64,000 nt of DNA from Saccharomycopsis malanga (Eukaryota > Ascomycota > Saccharomycetes > Ascoideales > Saccharomycopsidaceae): NCBI GenBank assembly GCA_004014935.1, contig CP025323.1, positions 2,805,001-2,869,000 on the forward strand, in the 5' to 3' direction. Numbering within the stretch: position 1 is the first letter of the stretch; each line of letters begins with the position of its first letter. Below are positions 52,501-62,575 of the stretch, piece by piece. The position numbers and the translations under genes were made by a program. The notes under the pieces are model-generated. The model did no database searches and was not told the DNA's origin. It was given only the letters and a program-made list of their open reading frames with translations.

Positions 52501-53283
52501 TCATCTTCTGAACAACATAGAAAAAATATAACTGACAAGCGCCGGCGCCTTTCCAGAGATTTGTCAGAAGTGGTCATTAATGTTAAAAACCCCTACAAAA
52601 CAGAGAAGATTGGTACTGTCAAGAAAAACCCCCTTCTGGCGTACCTGCCGCGCCAAACAAAAAGAACTCAAAGAGATGAGCCATATGACAAATTGAAATC
52701 AACCTCTTTGCCTGTTATTGACTTGTTCCAAGATTCAAGTGATGACCATGAGAACAACCATCATACCGAGAATGCTAGTTTTGTATTGTTGCCTGTTTCG
52801 ATCAAACCAAGAAATTTAGGGCCGAAGAGTAGACATCAACGGCATGACGAATATGGCGAGTATCGTCTTAAACCTTCTCGGAAGAGAAGAAAAGGTTCTT
52901 ATAAGGCGAGAGACAGAGTTGACTTATCTCCAGACGAGTTTGAATTTGTTGATAGAACACCATACAAGTTCCAAGACTTTAGCAAATCAAGCGAGAACAT
53001 TGTGTTGGAGCAAAGTAGCAACAACGAACACCATTCTGGTAGGCATTTAAGAAACAATGCTGTAACAAGACAGAACATCAGCTCTTCTGTCATTGAACTT
53101 AATAAAGCTCACAGCATTAGAGTCAAACGCCATGCCAGAAGAAGAAAAGATATTTACAAAATACTACAAGAGAACGGTTTGTCTGTTAAAGATCGGATCA
53201 AAAAGTATTTTGAAAGCCAGAAAGACAGCGAGTCTGAAAGTGACAGTGGTGAGAACCAGTTTGTTCGTGACATTCACTATTGA
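49513..53283 (+). CDS. Large uncharacterised AT-hook protein, probably nuclear
   Basis: The product is 1256 aa from the ATG at 49513 (codons before it lack an ATG). I do not recognise the family. Residues 1-210 look folded (SIFSFQVKITPQHGAIDLIP, VYEAILAPFIKHLKLNLQAF). A long acidic, Ser/Asp/Asn-rich region spans about 290-760. Near 776 stands a clear AT-hook core (KKRGRPPKN) followed by basic stretches (TSKRIRIKLPENLDD, PKKRKYNVKVKPSKK), and further basic clusters (DKRRRLSRD, SRKRRKGSYKARD, RVKRHARRRKDIYK) occur to the end. Several SDSD-type acidic serine motifs could be CK2 or SUMO-interaction-like sites. The composition fits a chromatin or DNA-repair scaffold, as inference only. Confidence 0.75.
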   Translation: MSIFSFQVKITPQHGAIDLIPPSVITYIPNGPVDRSKINVYEAILAPFIKHLKLNLQAFAFSISRDGAHVPLQPNTSSKDIEDIIVDLLNVVEYNTQGEIADIYHQGDSKFCSETLSIKLVDSSRANSRAPMELEIDGDHHVNNLSKEQQIEDLNFPWPSIKAVFPTNVQDGISLFKLVHNYFLHSFLVSENAFPSYENISAFIKQRSNHFALLGGSGFLASLSNNFVAGNYKDPVLEQPNTFIDLLKKLSSEGSIDTNQDSIFSLGNIHEGYKLHIFPVENSSKLESPEFVNELRGVIGISPDANLDEQVKDFNNTNVLHVATDNEGPAVDSIAQDKSFENPESVQGLNETTFEKSESKKPEQSDEIKKDFKNSDEPVTNVYSNDDSLANGAGNQDFNDKQYEQTNKDDKTLENDSTNKAQDDSEKSIRLSMSFSVFKNIASDFVGFAKGSTRKESKSSDNKDDGNTITRENAVDDDVDFSLVADIETKANDAKKNIEDNVEENGKEIVEKNTENKTDINTKMILNEDDVENIDAGTNEDDEPELISQDHVEKQTIVANDDVNNKNLTEQMEDDAIDISDNELIEPEELGRPQVFDGSKLPAPNFHSATSSEELETSQVVVTPEKTRDFEEKPIKSDFSFEDSAVEANSTKRSYYESNSEDSDDGIELVLSSIPQDIKEIPKDSIIDSRELFRSHKASVLSFDKGRGKSGLNNVTSEIRLTTLVDETSKSRKLKDLSSEDSDIVELGSDTKSENEVKPKRQIAKQEKTTQPNKKRGRPPKNVTTTKVPATKTTSKRIRIKLPENLDDSSLDVEFVKEDTINIEPEQTKKSPRLLSKKILPEQDVKQETKPVLWPKKTTLVNTLTKNISLRTLGKKEYDQTFKFKKLNGKPTKMPRKTDWQNDSQIFVDMLSSDSDADFVSHPESDIELVTVPQEKPKKRKYNVKVKPSKKLLGRIDKVSRSQLDAIRSIAKRSKEPPLLKAEKEKQANDMDDMSNSSSEQHRKNITDKRRRLSRDLSEVVINVKNPYKTEKIGTVKKNPLLAYLPRQTKRTQRDEPYDKLKSTSLPVIDLFQDSSDDHENNHHTENASFVLLPVSIKPRNLGPKSRHQRHDEYGEYRLKPSRKRRKGSYKARDRVDLSPDEFEFVDRTPYKFQDFSKSSENIVLEQSSNNEHHSGRHLRNNAVTRQNISSSVIELNKAHSIRVKRHARRRKDIYKILQENGLSVKDRIKKYFESQKDSESESDSGENQFVRDIHY

Positions 53284-54271
53284 GCCTTGATTTTTTTATT
53301 TTTTTATGTTAATGCTTTCTTTTCATTCTATATTTTGTACTTTAGTATTTTATTTAGTTGCTGTATTATAATTCTTTTGGGCTCTTTTTTTTTTTTTTTT
53401 TTGGAAAAATTTATGACTTGCGTTTAAGTTTTATTGACGGTGTAGCGGTTGTCTTTTGCTTGCAAACCAGAATTTATTTCATATGGTAGCTAGGTAACTT
53501 TGCTGTTTTTACGGCTTTCTGCTGGAAATGTGACTCTAGTGTTATATGATACCTGCTATATCGCGCAGGTCTATTATTTTAAACGAATAGTAAATAAAAC
53601 CTTTTCAAGGGAGCACTACAGAAGCGTTGGTTGGTGATTTATTGTTAAAGGGCTTTAAAAAGATATAGAATTTGTTGTTCAATTATAAAATGGTACTTAT
53701 ATATGGCTGAGCTGATGTAAAAGGAAGAAAGATCAAGGGCAAATGAATTGAAAGGATAAATGAATAACTGAATGAAAAATGAGAAAATCATCAGGTGTTA
53801 GCAAGTAATAGTCATTCTTACAATACTCTCTTTTACAAAAACAGTTTGCTCGTTATATAATATAACAAGTGTATGTAAGCGAAAATTTGCTGATATTATA
53901 TGAGAAACAATAATAACATTTATTTACATATATTGTTTACAAACTTCCTAATTAGAAAATGTAAATAAATAAACACGCTTTTTTTGAACAGGGCAACCCG
54001 TACGCGGGTTAGTATGGAGCAGATCAAAATAAACAACGTATATCATTATAATGCAATATCTATCTATATGGAGGATTATCCAAGAGTGACAACGGCGAGC
54101 CATAAAGGAGGAGTGGTGGCTTTATAACAAGTAGTTAATATAGAAAGATCATAGAGTGCCTGGGTTGGTGCCTAGTGCTGCTTTACAATTTGAATAAAGT
54201 TACATATATCTGCGAATTGAAATTTTTCACTTGTTCAACTGTTAGTAAAAGTAGTGAATTCCGGAGTGACA
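53284..54271. other. Intergenic region upstream of MYO1
   Basis: A poly(T) run lies at about 53387-53402. A perfect inverted repeat, AACCCG-TACG-CGGGTT, occupies 53995-54010, about 260 bp before the MYO1 ATG, and could be a zinc-cluster factor site or a hairpin. No gene is seen. Confidence 0.5.
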
Positions 54272-57200
54272 ATGAGCTCTAATGACGACGACATTGAATT
54301 CAATTCCCATAGGTGGGTCTGGATAGCAGATAAGAAGCAAACTTTTGTTAAAGGGAAAATAATAGAAGACAATATAGACAGCGGTACCAAAGTCAAGGTC
54401 AGAACAGAAGATGACCTTGATGTGATTGTTATGAAAAATGAGCTTCAAGAGGTGAATCCTCCGAAGTTCAATAATGCTGACGATATGGCAGAGCTAACGC
54501 ATTTGAATGAGCCATCCGTGCTTTACAATTTACAGAAAAGATACATGAATGATTTTATATATACGTATTCGGGCCTTTTTTTGGTAGCAGTCAATCCCTA
54601 TGCCAATATTCCTATTTATGGGCCCGATTACATTGAAATGTTCAATGGCAGCAACAAGAAAGACTTGAAGCCCCATATTTTTGCCATCACAGACTTGACG
54701 TTTCGGTACATGTTGGAGAAACAACAGAACCAATCGATATTGGTGACGGGCGAGTCTGGGGCTGGTAAGACGGAAAATACAAAGAAAATAATCCAATATT
54801 TGGCGGCAATAACGTCTGGCACTGAAGCTAATGGTATATCTTCTTTTGAAGAGCAAATCATCCAAGCCAATCCTATATTAGAGTCTTTTGGTAATGCCCA
54901 AACTGTTCGTAACAACAACTCTTCCCGGTTTGGTAAGTTTATTCGGATTGAGTTTTCTCCAAAAGGAAAGATTTCCGGAGCCAATATAGACTGGTATTTG
55001 TTGGAGAAATCTCGAGTGATCCATCAAGCTGCTAATGAGAGAAATTACCATATATTCTATCAATTACTATTGGGATTGAGCGATCTGGAGAAAGCGCAGC
55101 TTCATATCAATGACAATGCCAAATCATTCAACTATCTCAAAGGCGGAAACATCACTATCAACAATGTCGATGATAAGAAGGAATTTCGGGATTTGATATT
55201 TGCTTTTGAAACGATGAATTTTGCCAAAGATGAGTACTGGGAGATATTCAAGACAATGGCAATTATTCTATTGATAGGTAACATAGATTTCACGTCTCGA
55301 TCAACGGATAAAGCAAGGTTTTCTGAAAACTCGCCTCTAAAACATTTGTGTGACTTGTTAGGAATTGACGTTGAGGAGTTCAAACAAGCTATAATCGCTC
55401 CTAAAGTGAAAGCTGGCAAAGAATATGTGACACAACATCGGACGGCTAGCCAAGCCAAGTTTTCGCTTGATGCGATATCAAAGTCGATGTATGAAAGAAC
55501 ATTCAAATACATAGTGGATAAGATCAATGATAAGTTGGACCATTCGTTGAGCTCGTCAAATTTCATTGGAGTTTTGGATATTGCTGGTTTTGAGATATTC
55601 AAGCAGAATTCGTTTGAGCAATTATGTATTAATTACACCAATGAAAAGTTGCAACAATTCTTCAATCATCATATGTTTGTTTTGGAGCAGAACGAATATA
55701 TCAAAGAAAACATCAACTGGAAATTCATAGATTATGGTCAGGACTTGCAAGAAACCATAGATTTGATAGAATCAAGCCAAAACCCAATTGGGGTGTTGTC
55801 CATATTAAATGAAGAATGTATAGTGCCGAAATCCAGCGATGTATCGTTTATAAATAAATTGAACACCTTGTGGGATAAGAAATCCACAAAATTCCGGAAA
55901 TCACGCTACGACAATGGCTTTACCATTAAACATTATGCTGCTGAAGTAGACTATACCACCGACGGTTGGTTGGACAAGAATAGAGACCCATTGAACCAGA
56001 ATGCAGTAGACTTGTTGGTAAATGCGTCCAATTCCCATATAGCTACGCTATTCCAGAACAAAGACACCAACGGAAAAAGTGGTATGTTTCGTACAGTTGC
56101 CCAACGGCATAAAGAACAGTTATCACTGTTAATGACCCAGTTGTCTGACACGTATCCTCATTTTGTTAGATGTATTTTACCTAACAATAAGAAAAAGGCC
56201 CACGAAATGGACAAAAAGCTTGTTCTTGAGCAACTCAGATGTAACGGTGTTTTGGAAGGTATTAGAATAGCGAGGGCAGGATATCCAAATAGGATCTTTT
56301 TCAAGGAGTTTTACCAACGATACAAATACTTGACCAGACAAATGTTCAGTAACGATTTCAAGAAGAACTGTGAGATCATATTGAAAGAGCTTGATTTGGC
56401 TCCAGAGGTGTATAAAGTGGGGTTAACCAAGATATTTTTCAAAAACGGAATATTGGCGCAGTTGGAATCCAAACGGGAAGATGTCATCAAGATGATTTTT
56501 GTGCGGTTCCAAAGCATACTTCGAGGAAGCTTGAGTAGACAAAAGATTAAAAGACAACTTGAGAAAGTGCAAGCAGCTCAATTGATTATGCGCAATCTCC
56601 ATATATACAACGATTTGAAAAAAAACGAGTGGTATAATTTGATGATCAAAATCAAACCTCTCTTGGATTCCTCAAAACAACAGAAACAAAAACAGATCGT
56701 CATGGAACAAGTCAGCGCTTTGAAAAATCAAATAAACGAGTTGGAATCTCAACACAGGTCAGAAAAAGACCTGTTGACTCATGAGTTGAAAAAAATAAAT
56801 GAAACATTAGCCACCGAAAGGTCCTTGCTAACAGAAAAAGATACAGAGCTTCAGAATACGAAAAAGAAGGAAATCCAGCTCTCTCAATCTCTACAACAAT
56901 CAACAAGTGAATATACCAAAATCAAAACAGAGTTGGAGGATGTAACGCTGGAGAAAACCAAATTGGATAAGAAAATTCAAACTATCCAGTCAGAGTACCA
57001 AACGAAAGATAAACGGCTTGAAGAGTTAGAAAGTCTGAAGAAATTGTTGGCTGAAGAAAAAGGAAGACTACAAAAGGAGTTGAAAAAAATGATTAATGAT
57101 AACGAAACATTGAAGAAAGAAAATACTGCTCAAATGGACCTCAAGATTAAAAGTGCCACCACTACAGTGAACTTGGAGCTTAAAAAAGTGTCAAATGAAA

Positions 57201-59698
57201 ACAAGGAGTTGAAGGAGCAATTAGTTAAGTTGCGAGAAAGCTCAACCAAGTTGGAATTGGCCAGATCCACTAAATCAAGAGATTTGGACACTTTGAATAA
57301 AACTATCGAGTCTCAAAAAACCCAAATAGAAAAGTTATCAAATGAAAAGAAGACCTTGCAATCTGAGCATACCAAATTGCAACAAGAATTTGATAGAGTC
57401 AAAAAGGAATCCGATGCAGTCATGGAGAAGTACAAAAAGTTGGAAAACGATGCAATGGAGGCCAAAAACTTGTTGAAAATAAAGATTGCTGATGATATAA
57501 AGTTTGACAGAGGCAAACAGAAGTATGACAATGAGGTTTTGGAACTTCGTCATGCTAAAAAGTTGATAGAGAAAGAGTTGACCGAGGCCAAGTTAAAGAT
57601 TGAACAATTACAAGTTTCACTGCTGACAAAAGAGGTGGCTTCTCAAGACTTGTCAATCAAGGAAGATCCTAAACACATCGATGACGAATATAATAATATC
57701 AAACTTCAACTCAATGAAAAATCTGCTTTACTTCTTCATACTACCCAAGAAAAAAATCGGCTTGAGCAAGAGTTTAAAATGTTACAAACCAGACTAGCGT
57801 CTGAATCCTTTGACAATCAAAAGTTGAACGCTCAGCTTAAAAAGTTTAAACGAAGTTCCAGACTCAATTTCCAAGAAACTAGTTTCAACAATGATTATTT
57901 GAACCACTCAAATGAGCTGCTAGATGATGAGAATTTAATAAAAGCCAATGAGGACTTCCAACGGCAAATCAACACCCTAAAGGCGGAGTTAGATAGAGAA
58001 CGGAAAGCCACTCAAAAAGCAGAAGATTTCGCTTTAGAATTGCAAAAACAGCTCAAGACACCAAAGTTTGGTAATAACCTGTTAATAAATAAGTTCAACT
58101 CCTCACACAATGACGACATTTATAAAATCAAGTATGAAAATGCAGATGCCAAGGCGAAAGCGTTGGAAAAACAATTAAGAGATTTTCAAAGAAACACCAA
58201 TCCTTTAAGAGAAAATATCAATATTATGAATGGTCTGTCTGACAAAGACCAGGAAAAGAAGTTAAGAGCTGCCAAACAAGAGATTTCAAGATTGAGGAAA
58301 ATGCTAGAAGGGCCCAAACTGTATGATGATGGCGAAACCAGCAGAGAGTTTATATTACAAGAAGAACTTGTGACTAGTAGATTAAGATTAGAATCTTCGC
58401 AAGAGAAAATCGAGGAGTTGACTAAGCAAGTCAATCTTTTCAAAGAACGGTCTGAGGAATATTTCGAAAAGTTGGAAACCGCAGAACAAGCAGTTAGAGC
58501 TTCAAAACGGTCGGAAAAGCATGCTAAACAAGAACTTAAGGAAATCAGCTCTAATTTGCAAGCTTTGAAAAATGAAGAACGAACTACTGAAGCGCAGTTG
58601 GCCAAGTTGAAGTTGAAGATTAACCAAATGGAGGCGAAAGTACAGAGCAAAGAAACTGAAATCAAAAGGTTGAAAACCACCCAGCAAACCTTGACAGAGG
58701 AATTGGAACATTATAGGTTCAGACTTGTTACCGATTCAAAATATAATAATAAAGACAATGAATTGAATAGACGATTGAAAGAAAAGTTGGTGGTGGAAAC
58801 AAATCTCAAAAAGGAATTGAAGGTCCTGAAAATGTTGTTGGAAAATGCTGTCCAGGACAAGGAGCAAATTGAATTAGAATTGAAGAAGTGGCGCAAGGAT
58901 AAAAGTAAATATGTGGATAAATTGAACGAGTTGGAGAACGAAAATTCCAAGTTTAGATCCACTGAAAGAGAAAACAAAAAGAAATTAGATTCCTTGTTAC
59001 AACAGATCAACACCTTACATGAAGCTATGGATAAGATGATAAGTGAAAGAGAACTTATACAACAAGACAAGGCGTTTTTGGAAGAAAAAATTGATCAGAT
59101 TGTTCATGATCATGATTCTAATGATGCACTTACTATGGTTTTGGATCAACAGAAACTGGAGATTGAGCGCAATAGAAAAGAACTAGAAACCCATTACAAG
59201 GCCGAAAAGGCTTTGAAACAAGAGTTGGTAGAGGAAAAGGAAAAAATTCTCATGGTTATTGAGGAAAACAAAGGGTTAGAAAATCTCATCAGAGAACTTC
59301 AAAGTCATGTAAAAACCTTGGAATCCAATGAGAAAAATGACGTCACTGACGAATTTTACATAAAAAGGATCCAGGAACTTGAAAACACTTTGAAGGAATA
59401 CGAGAAAAACGAAGATAACATCCATGTGATGGAACGGTTGGTTAAAGACTTGAAATCGAAACTTGACATTTCTGAGAAAGAAAGAACACAATTGTTGAAA
59501 GAAAATAAGGAAATTGAAAGCAAAACTGAGAGATTGAGAGAGTCTATTGAAAAATTGGAAGAAAATGAATCAAAAGCGATTCTTTCTGCTAGAAAGGCTG
59601 AACGTGAGCTTAAAGAACAAAGAGAAGCCAAAATAAGATCAGAAATGGATCTTCTTACCTGGAAAAATAAGCTTAGTAAGTTTGCCAATCGTAAATGA
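54272..59698 (+). CDS. MYO1: Class II myosin heavy chain
   Basis: The 1808-aa product (ATG at 54272) is the cytokinetic myosin II. An SH3-like N-terminus (RWVWIADKKQTFVKGKI) leads into the motor with the P-loop GESGAGKT at 160-167, NNNSSRFGKFI (switch I), DIAGFEIF (switch II, about 435), PHFVRCILPNN and the converter. One IQ-like helix (RFQSILRGSLSRQKIKR) follows near 745, with no second clear IQ. From about 810 to the end lies an almost unbroken heptad coiled coil with a few Pro/Gly/Asn breaks. S. cerevisiae Myo1 (1928 aa) has the same plan and forms the bud-neck ring with light chains Mlc1/Mlc2. An in-frame CTG at 56126-56128 lies in HKEQLS-x-LM, where a polar residue is usual. Confidence 0.95.
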   Translation: MSSNDDDIEFNSHRWVWIADKKQTFVKGKIIEDNIDSGTKVKVRTEDDLDVIVMKNELQEVNPPKFNNADDMAELTHLNEPSVLYNLQKRYMNDFIYTYSGLFLVAVNPYANIPIYGPDYIEMFNGSNKKDLKPHIFAITDLTFRYMLEKQQNQSILVTGESGAGKTENTKKIIQYLAAITSGTEANGISSFEEQIIQANPILESFGNAQTVRNNNSSRFGKFIRIEFSPKGKISGANIDWYLLEKSRVIHQAANERNYHIFYQLLLGLSDLEKAQLHINDNAKSFNYLKGGNITINNVDDKKEFRDLIFAFETMNFAKDEYWEIFKTMAIILLIGNIDFTSRSTDKARFSENSPLKHLCDLLGIDVEEFKQAIIAPKVKAGKEYVTQHRTASQAKFSLDAISKSMYERTFKYIVDKINDKLDHSLSSSNFIGVLDIAGFEIFKQNSFEQLCINYTNEKLQQFFNHHMFVLEQNEYIKENINWKFIDYGQDLQETIDLIESSQNPIGVLSILNEECIVPKSSDVSFINKLNTLWDKKSTKFRKSRYDNGFTIKHYAAEVDYTTDGWLDKNRDPLNQNAVDLLVNASNSHIATLFQNKDTNGKSGMFRTVAQRHKEQLSLLMTQLSDTYPHFVRCILPNNKKKAHEMDKKLVLEQLRCNGVLEGIRIARAGYPNRIFFKEFYQRYKYLTRQMFSNDFKKNCEIILKELDLAPEVYKVGLTKIFFKNGILAQLESKREDVIKMIFVRFQSILRGSLSRQKIKRQLEKVQAAQLIMRNLHIYNDLKKNEWYNLMIKIKPLLDSSKQQKQKQIVMEQVSALKNQINELESQHRSEKDLLTHELKKINETLATERSLLTEKDTELQNTKKKEIQLSQSLQQSTSEYTKIKTELEDVTLEKTKLDKKIQTIQSEYQTKDKRLEELESLKKLLAEEKGRLQKELKKMINDNETLKKENTAQMDLKIKSATTTVNLELKKVSNENKELKEQLVKLRESSTKLELARSTKSRDLDTLNKTIESQKTQIEKLSNEKKTLQSEHTKLQQEFDRVKKESDAVMEKYKKLENDAMEAKNLLKIKIADDIKFDRGKQKYDNEVLELRHAKKLIEKELTEAKLKIEQLQVSLLTKEVASQDLSIKEDPKHIDDEYNNIKLQLNEKSALLLHTTQEKNRLEQEFKMLQTRLASESFDNQKLNAQLKKFKRSSRLNFQETSFNNDYLNHSNELLDDENLIKANEDFQRQINTLKAELDRERKATQKAEDFALELQKQLKTPKFGNNLLINKFNSSHNDDIYKIKYENADAKAKALEKQLRDFQRNTNPLRENINIMNGLSDKDQEKKLRAAKQEISRLRKMLEGPKLYDDGETSREFILQEELVTSRLRLESSQEKIEELTKQVNLFKERSEEYFEKLETAEQAVRASKRSEKHAKQELKEISSNLQALKNEERTTEAQLAKLKLKINQMEAKVQSKETEIKRLKTTQQTLTEELEHYRFRLVTDSKYNNKDNELNRRLKEKLVVETNLKKELKVLKMLLENAVQDKEQIELELKKWRKDKSKYVDKLNELENENSKFRSTERENKKKLDSLLQQINTLHEAMDKMISERELIQQDKAFLEEKIDQIVHDHDSNDALTMVLDQQKLEIERNRKELETHYKAEKALKQELVEEKEKILMVIEENKGLENLIRELQSHVKTLESNEKNDVTDEFYIKRIQELENTLKEYEKNEDNIHVMERLVKDLKSKLDISEKERTQLLKENKEIESKTERLRESIEKLEENESKAILSARKAERELKEQREAKIRSEMDLLTWKNKLSKFANRK

Positions 59699-60188
59699 GC
59701 TTTTTTTTTTTGTTTCATGTTTGTTATCTGTATTAGTTTAATTCAATGATTTTATTCAGTTATTATACCCATCATTTCTTGTCAAATCTTGACCATGTTA
59801 ATATATCTTTTATTTATTGTTATATTCAGTGAGTTGTACGTGGAACTGTAAACAGTTATTGATGTTCTTTGAATTTCATTGACTCAATATTTGCCACTCT
59901 GGTAGTGGTATTTTATCTTCATTAATATCACGTATTACTCGCCATACCGAAAGATATACACCCCATTCTTACTTATCAAGCTAAAGAAGCTTACCAGCTG
60001 TCCAAAACAGGTGCGTAAAATTTTAAATTCAATATCTTACAAACTCTAAATCCGTTTCAGGCCTGTTATTTATGTTTGTTAATCAAATTCATGGGTCAAC
60101 TAAATAAAAAAAGATAATACGATGACTATTTTAAAAAAGAAAACATTTTGGCGTATATTTCAAAATTGAACAGGTGAATTTCGCACAC
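59699..60188. other. Convergent intergenic region after MYO1
   Basis: 3' flanks of MYO1 and the SNA-like gene, T-rich. Nothing further is recognised. Confidence 0.55.
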
Positions 60189-60608
60189 TTAGTGTTGCAC
60201 TTTATTGTCTCCAGACACTGGTTGTTTGCCATTAGCTACAGCATCACTGTAAGAAGGCACTTGATCCGCATTAGAGCTTTGGCCGGCTGCTTGCTGGTTG
60301 AATGGGTTTTCGTTGGTATTGAAAGCTGGTCTATCAAAGGAGTCATCGTCATCATCAGGGATTTGCAAATGATCAATGTAGGAATTACCAGTGATGGTGG
60401 ACTTGTGATAAATGAACCACCAAGCATGACCGATGGCTATGATGTGACCAAAATACGAAAAAATCACTGGAAAGAAAAGCAAAAAGTTAATCCAGAAATG
60501 AACATCTTTCCAGTTATTGCCATTCTTGAAATAGATGGTTGCTGGAGCTAAAAAGATAGCTAACAAGTAAAATGGAGCATCTTCGTTATTTAAAGGGGAA
60601 CCAGCCAT
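60189..60608 (-). CDS. PMP3/SNA-family small membrane protein
   Basis: The 139-aa product has two closely spaced membrane segments (FYLLAIFLAPATIYF and FWINFLLFFPVIFSYFGHII) separated by a short polar loop, the PMP3/UPF0057 layout, then an acidic, Asn/Gln-rich cytosolic tail. The tail holds VPSYSDAV, similar to the PPxY/PSY elements by which yeast Sna2-Sna4 meet sorting or ubiquitin machinery on the way to the vacuole. It is longer than plain Pmp3 (55 aa), so an SNA-type protein is the better call; the exact paralogue cannot be given. It shares a divergent promoter with SDS22. Confidence 0.65.
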   Translation of the reverse strand: MAGSPLNNEDAPFYLLAIFLAPATIYFKNGNNWKDVHFWINFLLFFPVIFSYFGHIIAIGHAWWFIYHKSTITGNSYIDHLQIPDDDDDSFDRPAFNTNENPFNQQAAGQSSNADQVPSYSDAVANGKQPVSGDNKVQH

Positions 60609-60856
60609 AATTGATAAAAGTAGTCTTGTTAATTAAATTACCAGATCTAAGCAAATCTGATTATTACCTTTAATATATATACACTAAAAATCAATTAGAA
60701 TCACTTGAGACAATCAATGGCTCCCTCCTCCCTTGACGGCCAATCTCATCTTTGCTAGGATTACGTAATCAAACCCGTATATAAATAATGTGATGATACT
60801 TGATAGTAAACTGAAGTGATGACTAAAAGAGTAAATTCAGGCGTGGACATATCAGC

Positions 60857-61969
60857 ATGAGTAATATTAATAAGTTAGAGAAGGAACAAGACTTTAAAAG
60901 GAACGAGGAAGCAATTTCTCAAGAAATTTTATCCGGAACCGATGAAGAAGGTGATGAGGTTGAAGATGAAGAAGGTGTTGATGTTGGCAAAGAATTAGAT
61001 AAACAGCATTATACAGGGGAAATCATTGATGATGAGAATCCGGATGTCATAGATGCTGATGTTGATCTCACAGCTGACATTCCGGAAGATACAGATTATA
61101 TTGAATTGATTCATTTGAAAATTCGGTCATTGAAAGATCTTGATTTGGGTCGTTTCAAAAATGTTGAAACAATCTGTTTGAGACAGAACTTGATAGATTC
61201 AATTTCTGACGTGAAGCATTATAATAAGGATAAGTTAGTCGAGTTGGATCTATATGATAATAGAATCGATCATATAAGTTCGCATGTGAATGAATTGATC
61301 AATCTTGTTAGTTTAGACTTGTCATTCAATAGAATCAAAAACATCAAAAACTTGGACAAGTTGACTAAATTGGAAAACCTTTATCTTATTCAAAACAGAA
61401 TCACAGAAATCAAAAATTTGCATACTTTGAAGAAATTGTCCAATTTGGAATTGGGCGGTAACAAAATAAGTGAAATATCCCCCGAATTGTTGCAACTTCC
61501 AGCAATCGAAAAGTTATGGTTAGGTAAAAATCGTATCACCAAGTTACAGAACTTGACAAGCTTGAAAAACTTGAAGATTTTGTCTATTCAATCAAACAAG
61601 ATCTCTAAATTAGAAGGGTTGGAACAGTGTGAGAATTTGGAAGAGCTTTACATTTCTCACAATCAATTGACAAAAATTGAAGGGCTTGAGAAAAATACAA
61701 AGTTGACTACTTTAGATGTAACAGGCAATAAAATACAAAAACTCGAAAACTTGGATCACTTGACTGAACTCACCGATCTCTGGGCTTCTTCAAATTTGCT
61801 TGATGATTTTGAAAATATTGGCAAAGCTTTGAGAAACTGTAAAAAAATCGATACAGTTTACTTTGAAAACAACCCTGTGCATTTGAAAAATCTCACCAGT
61901 TACAGAAGAAAAATCAAGCTTTATCTTAATCCTAGCCTTACAAAAATCGATGCTACTTATATCAAGTAG
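60857..61969 (+). CDS. SDS22: PP1 regulatory leucine-rich-repeat protein Sds22
   Basis: The 370-aa product has an acidic N-terminus (SGTDEEGDEVEDEEGVDVG) and about eleven 22-residue leucine-rich repeats of the SDS22 type, for example LVELDLYDNRIDHIS, LENLYLIQNRITEIKNL, LSNLELGGNKISEI, LEELYISHNQLTKIEGLE and LTTLDVTGNKIQKLENLD. It ends with the LRR cap (NPVHLKNLTSYRRKIKLYLN then PSLTKIDATYIK). Sds22 binds protein phosphatase 1 (Glc7) and controls its maturation and nuclear function in mitosis. Length matches the family (338 aa in S. cerevisiae). No intron is seen. Confidence 0.95.
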   Translation: MSNINKLEKEQDFKRNEEAISQEILSGTDEEGDEVEDEEGVDVGKELDKQHYTGEIIDDENPDVIDADVDLTADIPEDTDYIELIHLKIRSLKDLDLGRFKNVETICLRQNLIDSISDVKHYNKDKLVELDLYDNRIDHISSHVNELINLVSLDLSFNRIKNIKNLDKLTKLENLYLIQNRITEIKNLHTLKKLSNLELGGNKISEISPELLQLPAIEKLWLGKNRITKLQNLTSLKNLKILSIQSNKISKLEGLEQCENLEELYISHNQLTKIEGLEKNTKLTTLDVTGNKIQKLENLDHLTELTDLWASSNLLDDFENIGKALRNCKKIDTVYFENNPVHLKNLTSYRRKIKLYLNPSLTKIDATYIK

Positions 61970-62575
61970 TTCCATGTTACGCTAATGAGTGGGTCATGTT
62001 ACTAGCAGGCAGATATGGAAGTTAGCTACTTGTAAAGGCTTTGCCTAATTATATATTATACAATAAATTTTATTGAAAAGTTTTATGAAGAGTATGATAA
62101 GGAAACATTTAATATGGTTTAAATTTTGTAGATATATAATAGATATGGTTGAACTTGTTTTAATACCCTAAACTATTAACTTTCTCCTGATGTATGTGAC
62201 GCACAAGTGAAAAGATAATGAATGGGTAGTAGCAGGCACATCTAAAGGCTTTTTATGTACTTTTTTTACCATCCTTTTTTATCATCATCATCATCATCAT
62301 CATAACCATAACCATAATCATTATTATTATTATTATTTTTTTTTTTTTTTGAATAGTATCCCTAAGATATATGGTAAATGGTAACCGTGAACTAACATAA
62401 CAACAGTTACATGAAGATCTGGTATGCACTTTCAGGCATGCGAATGCAACTATCAAAGAGGCGATGAGAAAGCAACCCCACATTAAGATGATGTATAAAC
62501 TTTGACTACAATTCAAGAGAAAAGATTCTAGCAAATGTTTGAATACTGGACCAAAATATTAACAACATTACCACA
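61970..62575. other. Intergenic region between SDS22 and the TFB6-like gene
   Basis: About 600 bp, AT-rich, with one compound microsatellite (entered separately). No gene is recognised. Confidence 0.55.
62280..62350. repeat. Compound microsatellite
   Basis: About eight ATC units are followed by three ATAACC-like units, about six ATT units and a run of about 15 T. It lies some 230-300 bp upstream of the next ATG. Confidence 0.9.

Noticed and set aside
62253-62534. 93-codon minus-strand frame over the microsatellite
   Set aside because: Half of it is translated simple repeat (Met/Ile runs); no ATG-started conserved part.
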